Of a stretch of DNA of 64,000 nucleotides, positions 26,145-35,459 are shown piece by piece; position 1 is the stretch's first letter, and each line of letters opens with the position of its first letter. Location of the stretch: NCBI RefSeq assembly GCF_964656455.1, contig NC_135721.1, forward strand, positions 88,826,754-88,890,753, read 5' to 3'. The notes under the pieces were generated by a model. The model had not been told where the DNA came from. It ran no database searches and saw nothing but the letters and a program-made list of their open reading frames with translations. A program made the position numbers and the translations under genes. This stretch comes from Halichoerus grypus. Taxonomy: Eukaryota; Chordata; Mammalia; Carnivora; Phocidae.

Positions 26145-26349
26145 GGGGCGCCTGGGTGGCTCAGTTGGTTAAGCGACTGCCTTCGGCTCAGGTCATGATC
26201 CTGGAGTCCCTGGATCAAGTCCCGCATCGGGCTCCCTGCTCAGCGAGGAGCCTGCTTCTCCCTCTAACCCTCCCACCTCTCATGTACTCTCTCTCTCTCT
26301 CTCATTCTCGCTCTCTCAAATAAATAAATCTTTAAAAAAAAAAAAAGAA
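26145..26349 (+). mobile_element. CAN-SINE, full length, with 17-bp target-site duplication
   Basis: The head ggggcgcctgggtggctcag contains the A-box region, and the B-box-like segment is ggatcaagtcc. A CT-rich zone, aaataaataaatc and poly(A) follow. The duplication agaaaaggcaagaagct at 26128-26144 and 26350-26366 is perfect, indicating a fairly recent insertion. Confidence 0.97.
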
Positions 26350-26389
26350 AGAAAAGGCAAGAAGCTAATTATAGAGGAATAGATCTGGA

Positions 26390-26480
26390 AGGTAGGAGGA
26401 GGAAGAGGGGAGAAGGTCTGGAGTTTTAGGAGAGAGAGTGAGGAGGAGGGGAAGAGGCAGAGAAAGAAGGAGAAGAGAGA
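26390..26480. repeat. GA-rich low-complexity tract
   Basis: Purine-rich imperfect (GGA)n/(GA)n sequence. The basic Arg/Glu-rich open frame starting at 26438 is a by-product. Confidence 0.85.
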
Positions 26481-29035
26481 CAGGGCCACTGCCTATACTG
26501 TCGGTTAGACCTTGTACAAAGGGTTGGTTCAATAAAGTAACTGGTGCTCACTTGCTGTCCTCAAGGAGCTGGTATCTAGCCTCCCTAAGTCTGGCCCTTT
26601 ATGGGGTAGGTGTCCAGCTGGCCAGGTAGGTACAGCTACTTGCCATGGGACAAGTTGTTCCTCTGACCTGGCTTGGGGCTGGATATCACTCAGCTTACTT
26701 CTACAGCCACCCCCCAGCAGCGTGCTGAATGCTAATAGCCTCATGCACAGCCATGGCTCTTCCTACCATTATCCCTACACTTCACACTGACCTCTTACCA
26801 CTCCCACACCAGCCTCCCTGCCCCACAGACTTCCTCCAGGAAGCCACTGGGACCCTCTGACCCGTGATGTTGCCCTTGTAGCAGTCAGTGTGACCCACTG
26901 TCTAGGGTTGTATCTTCCAGGCCCTCAGTGGAGCCCCAGCCCCTGTGGGAGGAGTCTGATGTCAGTCACCGTGGACGGGGGACAGCCCCCATGGCATGTG
27001 CTCACATTGTCCCCACACCTTTCCCTTCTTTCTCCTAACTCCTAGTGGCTGCCCCTAAATTTTCATTTGTGAAGGCAAAAGTTTCCAGGACCTAGAGTCA
27101 GGAGCTTGTCATCCTGCACAGCGGATATCACAAACTGCTCATAGTTTATGTCCAGGAAATGCTCAGTGAAAACAAGCGTGTCTCTCTTAATCCCTCTCAG
27201 AAGATCTGAATGGCCAAATTAGGACTGTCACTGACAGTCTGGCCTCAAACAAGTCCCCCAAATCAGTCAGCTGGTTAAAGGAGCCAAGTTATGAGATATC
27301 GTTGTATGGGCAGACTTCATCTGGTATTGTCAACCCCAATCAGCATTTTCCATGGGATATAATAGGTGCTCAATAAATACTTGTTATTGTCTTTATGGAA
27401 TTTCTGGTAGACATAAACAAATCTAAGCAATCCAGTGTGGGGGGAAAAAAACTAATGAAACTTTCTCCAAAGAGGAAAGTGTACCCTAGTTTATAAAGAA
27501 AGTGAAATAAAGAATATACAGCAAAGAAAAAAAAATGTATTTCAAAAAATCTCTTAGATTGCAGCTGTGGCAAATAAATAGTGGCAATATATCATCCCCA
27601 TTAAGTTACCTATTCACATCCTGCCTGTGAATCCCACTGCAAGTGTTGTCAGTCTCCAGGAAGCCCTTTCCGGTGAGGGGGATGGGCTAGGGTTTCCACC
27701 TTCACTGATCCTCAAGGAGCTGGAAGAGCCAGGATTAGAATTCCCAGGAAGCAAATGGCAAACTCCTCAAGAAAGAAAAGAACCCGGTGCTAACACATGT
27801 TCTGGGCTAGGAGTTCAGAGAGAGGAAGATCAACAAAAGCCTTGGTCAAGGAGCACTTATAAAAAGGATGAACTAGACCTCAGATTAGGCAGAATCTAAA
27901 TAAAAGGAAGAGCAGCTGGAAAGAGAAGGGGGAAAATGACAGAAACATTGGCTTCACTTAAAGGAACAAGAATGCAAGTAATTTGCCTGCTGCTGACCCC
28001 ATTCCGCTGTTTGCTTTCTTTATTACCAAGCTCCTAAGCCCCTGAAATTCTGTCTTCTCATCCTGATCTTATTTATATTTGTGCAGAGTTGTCTTTATTA
28101 GAGAGGCCATGCAGCCCAGCGTGCCCAGAAAAACAGGGTTTTCTCCTGTTGCCCCTGACTCCCATCTGGGTAGCATCCCCTTTCATTCTCCAAAATGTTC
28201 TTATTTGGATCATAAATTACATTGTCATCCCTGACTCTGCCTGACCCCTGCAGAGAACAGGATAAGGTCAAAGTCTACTGAACAAAATGCTTCCTAGACA
28301 GCATTTCTAGGAATCTGAAAATGCACAGGACTCATTATTACAGAGGAAAAACTGAAGAGCTTAAGACTCTTTCCTTTGTCTTGCAAATATTACTAAGCGG
28401 ACTGAAAACAAATGGAAGAGACTGGATCAGCTAGGGCTAAAATGAAAAGCTACAGCATAAAAGTTAAGTTAATGACACATAAGATGTGCTAAGAGACGTA
28501 GAAGGAAATTAAGCAGTGAAATAAATGAATAAATACAAGTCTCAACTTGCAGAAAAGTGGCAGGAAAAAAGTAAGGCCTTACCAGACAGAATTCCTGTAA
28601 AGATACATGAATCCAGTCTAAATTTCAAAGTGTGCTTCAGTAACAGCAAAACACAGAAGAAGGAAGATTAACTGTGATAGTGTTTATTCAAGTAGTTGAA
28701 GGTGGCTACAACGTCCTAACACAGGTGAAGCCAAATGATTAAATCACTGCTTGCAGAGGTAGGTGCTTTACTGTCAGTATAATAAACCTGCTACTGTTTC
28801 TAGAAAAGATAGAGGTTAGTCACATGTGGATGGAGAAATAAAGATGTGTTCTAACCACTTGAATCCTGAATCTACTTCTCTGAGAAGGAGAGCAAACTGT
28901 AGATCCAGAAAATTCAGCATGTATCTCCTTTTTATGACTGTTAATTGGTACTTTGTGCTTTACTGGCAATTACACAGCTTCAGTCTCGTGTATGTATCCA
29001 ACGATCTACTCAACCTCTACGCTTGAACGGAAGCA
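26481..29035. other. Intron, mostly unique
   Basis: No repeat longer than a short L2-like 'ataggtgctcaataaatacttgttattg' at 27363-27390. The open frame 27627-27899 has no recognisable domain. Confidence 0.45.
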
Positions 29036-29039
29036 ACTT

Positions 29040-29975
29040 GAACTTCACACACCCAAAATTAAAGTCTGCCTTTGCCCCTGCTCCTGTACCAGTCCTGCAT
29101 GCTTACCAGGTGCTCAAGCCAGAAGCCTGCGACTCATTATTGACCCCTCCCCTGGTCTGTCACACCCCATCAATCACCAGTTCTCTCAGTTCTGCCTCCA
29201 GAAGGTAACACAAGCTCTCTCTGTCTCCAGTGCTCCCATGCACTTCCCTTGCCCACATTGTTGCAACAACCTCAAACATTGTCCCTTCCCTCTCAAATCC
29301 ATTCACCACACAGAAGTCAGAGTGATAACTGAAAAAATGTCAATTATATTGCCTCACTCCCTACTCTTTTCTTTTCAGTTATAGATTCACCAGAAGATGC
29401 AAAGAACGTACAGGCAGGTCCCGTACATCCTTCACCCAACTTCCCATAATATAAATCCTTCAATGTCTTCTTATTGCCCTGTGGATAATATCCAAAATCC
29501 TTATTCTGACCTCCAAAGCCCCTGGGATGCCCCTGCCCACACTGCTCACTGAGCTCCCCCCCCCCCCCAGTGTCCTTCCTATAGTTCTTCAACTGAGCAA
29601 GGATCTAGGCCTACCTCAGGCCTTTGCTCCCAAATTGTCTTCCCTGACTGGACCCCTTCCTTCCCCACTCACTCCCGTTTCTCTGGGTCAGTAACTTCTT
29701 TATCCTTCAGGCATCAGCTTTTTTGTGCTTTACTTAGTTAGCAAGCCTTCCCTGACCATTCGTTCCAAATGAGGTCTCCTTCATATTCTGTTTCATAGAA
29801 CCCTGTGCTCTTCTGTCATAGCGCTTGTCATCTAGAATGTTTGTATATGTTTAACTTTTCATGTCTGACTCACTCTAGACCCTAAGTACAATATGGGGAG
29901 GGTTTTGTCCATTTTTCCTGTCACCCAAGCCGAGCCCCGTACCTGTACATTGTAGGTATTTCAGATCAAATTACA
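29040..29975 (+). repeat. L2 LINE fossil, sense, with a short interruption
   Basis: L2 phrases in order: 'attattgacccctcccctggtctgtcacaccccatcaatcacc', 'tgttgcaacaacctcaaacattg', 'aatatccaaaatccttattctgacctccaaagcccc', 'aagccttccctgaccattc' and 'cctgtacattgtaggtatttcag'. At 29370-29445 a different piece (cagttatagattcaccagaag...) breaks it. A C13 run is at 29558-29570. The 143-aa frame at 28953-29384 is part of this fossil and is not a gene. Confidence 0.8.
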
Positions 29976-29984
29976 GAGCTGTCT

Positions 29985-32395
29985 GCATGTTAGTCTGTTT
30001 TTGTCAAGTAAAAAAGAAATTGGATCATCCTGAGACCCCTCTGAATTTCAGCCTCTTCCTTTCATTCTCCTCCCTACTCCAATATCCATAAACTTGTTCT
30101 ATGCACAACCCAATTACAAGAAGGACACTTAATTTCCTCTTTGAGTTCCCTTCAATAACAGATTGTGACTGGTAATTCATTTAGCATACATTGAAACCTG
30201 AATGTCTACTGATTATGTGCCAAAACACCGAGCTTGCTATGATAAAGACAGAGAAAAGATGTCATCTCCTGGAGAGAACCTGGAAAATGATTATTTCTGG
30301 TGGAAAACTTGTTTTGTCTCATAGACTTATGCTTCAGAGTCATTCATGAATGAGTAATGAACTCAGGAGAGATCAATGAAGCATTCTCTTAACCTTCTCA
30401 ACCTATTTTGCTGAGAACTGAGTAAGAGGAAAGTTACTAGAGGAGATGATGATTTAGGAAGAGAAAAATATGGTTGCTGTAATGTACAACTCTTGAAAGA
30501 AGGAAATTGGGCAATTCATCTAGCTTACTATGAGTAGTTTTTCAGGCTTCAGTCATGAGTCACCTAAGTAATTTTTTCTCTGCTCTTTAATTCCAATGTT
30601 TATTTATTTTATTATTTTCCAACCATGAAGTGAAATAGTATGCAAAAGTCAAACTACTTTTAAGAGAGGAGGCAGTAAAAAAAAAAAAAAAATTGTGGTC
30701 TTTGCCTTGCTATATGACATACAGTTTTAATCTAATGCCATAAAGCTTTTATTTTCTCAAGGAATTATTTAAAATGGTTAAAATACTCTCATCTCTTTTC
30801 TTGATGGATGATGAGTCACCCTCTGTAAAGTTTTTAATGATGTAGAATAACTGCAAATTAAATAGCACAATCAAAACCAGGCATTGAAAATAGTGGTGCA
30901 GGCAGTCCGTGTGCTAAATACCACGGCATGAAGTGGGTGGTAACACGCATCGTGCAGACAGCTTGAAGAGTGACTGGCTCAGACAGACATCACTTAGTGA
31001 CTGGTGGCATGACTGATGTCTAAACCTTCCTATGTCCGTGACATACATCAAAGCCTTTTGGCCCCAGCATCACATCCATCTGCTAAGGAAAAGCAGTCCC
31101 TGCCCCAAGCTTCTAGGTCAGCTTATGTGAGGAGGACTCAGCCAACATCAGGCCTACGGAGATATTCTCAAAAGGTGCCAACACCTGGGATGCATCACTC
31201 CAGTGATGGCTGAGCGGCTGAGTTTCTCATTTTTTGTTTGTTTTGCTTTTGCTTTTGCTTTCTAAATAATTTTCTCATAGGCTGCACATCAAAAAGCACA
31301 GTGTTTCCTTATCACAAAAGTCAGCAGGAGGTATTTGGAGGCAGGAGAGAAAAGAGTCAATAGACTTTTTAAACATTGACACCCATGGATGGAGAAACTG
31401 CAGAGACCATGTGAGAGGTTTCTGTTGAACTTGCAGTCACATCCCTTATGATTTTTGTTATTCCAGGAAGAGTTGGTGTCCAGTGCCTCCTGCTGAGATG
31501 ATGTCAAAGAGACTGTACTAGTAATGCATGCCATCTTTCCTTTGGGGAGTTCCAAATTCTTTTTGTATATTTAGCCAGAGTCAAGAATAGAGAGTTTAGT
31601 TCTTTTCAAGGATAGCTGCCAAAAGTGAAAGCCATCTTGATGAGTGATAAGAGAACCCTTTAGGAGACAAACCTGGGCACAATGATGGTGGCCCGTCCCT
31701 TGCTGGGTGCTTTTTGTGGGCATGCTCCTAGGCTGGCCCTCCAGGAGAGCACAGAGCAAGGAGCACGAGAGAAGGAAGTACCCATCCTCTGAGGTATCGG
31801 AGGGGGCTCCAGGGCTCCAAGTCTTCAGCTCAGGCTTCTCACCTCTTCCCCCGTGCTTCTTCCTACTCCCTCCGGTGTCCTCACCAAGAGAAGCTCTGTG
31901 GATATTCTTCTTTCCTCTCTTGGACTAATTATGTGACACTGGAATGCCAGGGCATTTGGGCCTTAATTTGCTGGAAACCAGGGGGGAGGGCGGAGGCAGT
32001 AACCCCTTAGATTGTCGGGTTTTGTTAGATTATGTCTTTTCTTAAATCAGTGTGGTGATATCATTTGTGGGAATTATCAAGGTTCCTCTTATTTGTTTGT
32101 TTTCCAGTTCCTTTTGCCCAGCCCAGAAGCGAATCTGACTTCTTTCAAATCTGACTTTCATTCCTACTTTGCTGTGGTATTTCTCCCTAGAGCTACCCTT
32201 GTCACTTTAAGGGGACCTGTCCTCACTGTACAAAGGACCTTCCTGATCTTTGAAAGGTTTTAGCATCCCCAACCCCAGGTACTACAAGCCAGTAGTGATA
32301 CCCCTCATGAATGTAAAACGAAGAAACACCCCTACTCAATTCCAGACACTCCTTGTCTTTAAAGTTCTGCTCAAATTTCAGTGGGAAGGACTCCC
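29985..32395. other. Intron without recognised repeats or exons
   Basis: Unique AT-rich DNA. An A-run lies at 30677-30692 and a (GCTTTT)n-like run at 31246-31262. No coding support. Confidence 0.45.
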
Positions 32396-32397
32396 TA

Positions 32398-32495
32398 ATG
32401 GATTCATTCATTGAATGTTTACTCAGTGGATATTTACCGAGCACGTGCTAACAGTTCTAGGCACTGTTGAGGAGCTACTGGTCCACCAACCATTA
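32398..32495 (+). repeat. MIR-like fragment
   Basis: 'attcattcattgaatgtttactcagtggatatttaccgagcacgtgctaacagttctaggcactgtt' is a decayed 5' part of a MIR- or L2-type repeat. Confidence 0.6.
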
Positions 32496-32499
32496 GCTG

Positions 32500-32735
32500 T
32501 CATTCAGACCTGCATCTTCCTAACACTGTCCTACCTCAACCTTTTCATTCACATGTTATTTCATGTGTGTCCTCAAGTCATCCCTGGACCTCCAGTGTGA
32601 CTTCTTACCTAGGGATGGAGCTTCTCCAAGACAATGACTACTTATTCTGCTTTTGTTTTTGTCCCTCCTGGAGCGCAGCATAATAGTCTCTACACAGTAG
32701 GAATTCAGTAAGTGTTGGACTGATTGATCCAAGGA
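32500..32735 (+). repeat. L2 3' end fragment, sense
   Basis: 'ttttgtccctcctggagcgcagcataatagtctctacacagtaggaattcagtaagtgttggactgattga' is the L2 tail. Adjacent to the fragment above. Confidence 0.65.
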
Positions 32736-33149
32736 CATGCAGCTCCCACCAAGGGTATATTTCATTTCTGCAATAGGATTGATGACGCTGATGTGTCATT
32801 TTCTTTTTCTAATTTGAAGATTCTATTTTGTCTGCTGTCTAAATGGAATGAGGGATAGCATGGGAAAAATTTTGGTGTCCCTGGTAAGCAGTAAACTTGA
32901 CATGTGTAGCATACATGGTGAAAATGAACTATATGCACTCTTTATTTCCTGGTGCACCCTGAGTAAGCCTTGGTGTTACAGGCCATGCTTTCATCCCCTC
33001 CCAATTATAACTTCTGAGACAGAGAACAGAGTGTGACCTTGGCCTTCTGAAGTCTCAGAGTGCTCAGTGATAGAAAGCCAATGTACAAAAACATAGAGAA
33101 GGCAGACAAAAAGAAAGTGATTACAAACCTGAGAGAATCTGATGGAGAT

Positions 33150-33530
33150 ATTGTGGCTTTTTCTTTTCTTTTTCTCTTGGTTTTGGTAGTAGGGAAAGTT
33201 TCAAAAGCATTACAGAAATGCCCAGAATAATATAATCATCTCCCAATGTGCTCATCACCTAGCTTCAACAGTTACCAACCCAAGGCCCTCTTGTTTCATT
33301 TATAAATGCCCACCCACCCTCCCTTCCCTCCAACTGTCTTGTTTTAAAGCAAATCCCAACATCATATAATTGTATCCATAAATATTTCAATATGGATCTC
33401 TAAAAGACTCTTTTAAAAATCGCCCCGACGTCATTACTATGCCTAAAACAAATCAATAATCTCATAATATCATCACATTTCCAGTCAGCATTCCAATTTC
33501 CATTTGTGGTGACTTGTTTAATAAATCTGA
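33150..33530 (-). repeat. Old L1 3' end, antisense
   Basis: 'cccaatgtgctcatcacctagcttcaacagttaccaac', 'aaagcaaatcccaacatcatataat' and 'tcatcacatttccagtcagcattccaatttcc' match the reverse complement of ancient L1M 3' ends. Confidence 0.7.
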
Positions 33531-33729
33531 AAACTGAGTCAAAAATTACGCTTTCATTGAGAAAGAAGCTACAAAGGAGCCAAGACAGATTTTTTTCTTA
33601 CAGGAAAGTAGAATAAAACCATGGGAAAAGCGATGTCATAGAGTAAAAATGCAACAGCTCTGATCCTCTCTCCTGGTCTCCAGAGACTGGTCTAACTTCG
33701 CCTGCCGAGTACGCCGTGCCTCCCCGCGC

Positions 33730-33747
33730 TCGCCCCCTGGTGGCAGG
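33730..33747 (-). promoter_or_regulatory. CTCF-like binding motif near exon B
   Basis: The sequence tcgccccctggtggcagg fits the core of the CTCF consensus in reverse orientation (GCGCCCCCTGGTGGCC type) at nearly every informative base. It sits in a small CpG cluster (cgcctgccgagtacgccgtgc... from 33699) and lies about 200 bp upstream of the exon B acceptor. Binding is inferred from the motif only. Confidence 0.6.
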
Positions 33748-33942
33748 GGTGTGCTGCGGGGTCTTCTGTCAACTGTTCTGGAAGCCTTCATTTCTTAACA
33801 TGATGGGGTTCTCTACTATGTTGCTAGTAGTTTAATATTTGGCCACATGGCAAAAATGTGTGTGACACCAGATTTTTAAAAGTGTTGATTGAGTACATAG
33901 TTTAAAGTCAGAATATTAAATAAACATCTCTGCCCTTCCTTC

Positions 33943-33948
33943 CAGCAG
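33943..33948 (+). promoter_or_regulatory. AFF3: NAGNAG tandem 3' splice site of exon B
   Basis: CAGCAG directly follows the pyrimidine tract. Use of the first AG includes an extra CAG codon (glutamine); use of the second starts the exon at GCA (alanine). Both keep the frame. Confidence 0.7.
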
Positions 33949-33986
33949 GCAGCCCAGAGAACTGCTCTCCACGCTCTGTCTGACAG
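33946..33986 (+). CDS. AFF3: AFF3 coding exon B (41-bp microexon), QAAQRTALHALSD
   Basis: The acceptor is ctctgcccttccttccag (AG at 33944-33945) and the exon starts CAG GCA GCC CAG. It reads QAAQRTALHALSD in phase 0, followed by two bases (AG) of a split codon, then the donor gtacat at 33987. Exon A ends ...ENEQ on a whole codon, so the join gives ...ENEQ-QAAQRTAL..., which matches the AFF3 order I recall; I remember arginine where this copy has histidine (ALH). The next exon should begin with one base finishing a serine or arginine codon and lead into the serine-rich domain. The exon is short, its length is not a multiple of three, and its first codon CAG doubles as a second possible acceptor (CAGCAG). 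The donor lacks the usual A at +4 and G at +5, so it may be a weaker or regulated exon (inference). Confidence 0.86.
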
Positions 33987-33989
33987 GTA

Positions 33990-35315
33990 CATTTTGTCAT
34001 TTTTATGAACTATAAATTGCTTTATGAAACATTGAGCCCTATTTATTGTGGCATATAATTCATAATCGGATTTTGTCCCTAAAGTATCTGTGAACTGGGA
34101 TGTTAAACATTTTGCATGCTTGGATTTGTCATGCATGTGTGGAGTTTATTACTGCAAAAATCGCCTTGTTGTATTTCATAGAAAGTGTGAAGAACCCCTT
34201 GTTGTGCAATGAAACAGGAGACAAGAAACTTAGAGGAAAAGACCTAAATGGGGCAGTAAATTCTGAACTTTGGAATTTTTGGAGATCTAAGCTCATTTTT
34301 CAGCAATAAGAGTTTCATTTATTTTGAAATGTTTTCTTCAGACTTTTTCCATAGCGCTTCACCAGGAGCTGTCTGTCTTTTGATGAAATTCTCTCTTGAA
34401 ATACTTCATGCACATAACCCAGTTCACGGTCCTGAGTGCCTGACTTTTTACTCCTGGCTTTGGCTTGTGTTTTTGGACTTGTGTTATTGAACGAGATATA
34501 TAAACCTAATCATTAAACACACTCAAGCTGCATTTCACATCCTGCTCTGCCCAAAAAGCTGTGTGTAAAGAATGCTGAACAGGGACATACAGAGTTACTT
34601 TTAGGAACAGACCAGACCCTTTTTGTTTTGGTTGGTTTTTGAGTTTTCATTTACTAAGGTTGGGGTGTGTGTGTGTTTCTTAAAGAACTGTCAGGAGGTT
34701 AAGAGGAAGCCCGCTTCTGTCCACAAGGGAGGTTCTTGCAGTGTTGGAACCAGCTGGAGGAGATGTTCCCCTGGCTGGCTGGTGGGCACCTCAGCATTAT
34801 CTAGCTAACTGTCACTACCTTCCTTTTCTTCTCAGTTCTTGTTGTTTTTTTTTTTTTTCTTTTTGACTGAACAATAATTGACTGTGTCAACTAGCTCAGT
34901 TCAGTGCTTCTCCAAGGTAAAACCTGTCACTTAGGCAAATTATCTGTGTTCATGGGTGAAAAGCATTTTCTCTATGGTGGCAGGCTGAGCGTGAGTATTT
35001 TTATTTCAGTTGAAAAGCCTTCCCCATGACAACCACACAAGCTTGTGTGCTCTGAGAGGGGCCGCCACGTGATCTTCTGGGAATTGCTTCTGGGATTTTC
35101 ACAAAAGCTGATAACTGTACTGCTTCTGAGTCTGTTGGTAGAAAGACACTCTGGATCGAAACATTGAAAATCTGACACATTAATTCCTTTCCTCTACGTA
35201 TTTCTTTTTTCCCTCTGACTTATTAAGTAAGAGTTTCCTTCAACAAAATGCATTGAAAAGCAAGCAAAGGCCCTCAGTTTATAATATTATGTTACTGCCA
35301 ATGGTTAGAAGATTT
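33990..35315. other. Intron just after exon B, no repeats recognised
   Basis: Unique DNA with a T-run at 34844-34858. Nothing supportable as a gene. Confidence 0.45.
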
Positions 35316-35319
35316 CTTT

Positions 35320-35455
35320 TAGGGGTATTGAAAATGTTGTAAAATTAGATTATGGTGATGGTTTCACAGCCCTCTACTAAAAGCCATCAAATTGCACATT
35401 TTAAATGGGTGAGCTTTATGGTATCTAAATTATATTTCAATAAAGCTGTATATAG
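35320..35455 (+). repeat. Old L1 3' tail, sense
   Basis: 'gattatggtgatggtttcacagccctc', 'aaattgcacattttaaatgggtgagctttatgg' and 'ttatatttcaataaagctg' are the terminal L1M sequence with its cryptic AATAAA. Confidence 0.85.
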
Positions 35456-35459
35456 AGAG

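Larger units (their letters stand above)
13808..33945 (+). other. AFF3: AFF3 intron between exons A and B (complete, 20.1 kb)
   Basis: The intron runs from gtaaga to ttccag and is a GT-AG intron in phase 0. It contains an antisense L1 (16380-18890) with a nested L1 3' end, two L2 fossils (19560-20515 and 29040-29975), one CAN-SINE (26145-26350), two CA microsatellites and a CpG-rich patch with a CTCF-like motif near its 3' end. Long parts are free of recognised repeats. Confidence 0.85.

Noticed and set aside
28953..29384. 143-aa Cys/Pro-rich open frame
   Set aside because: It falls mainly in an L2 fossil; its Cys-rich appearance comes from L2 composition.
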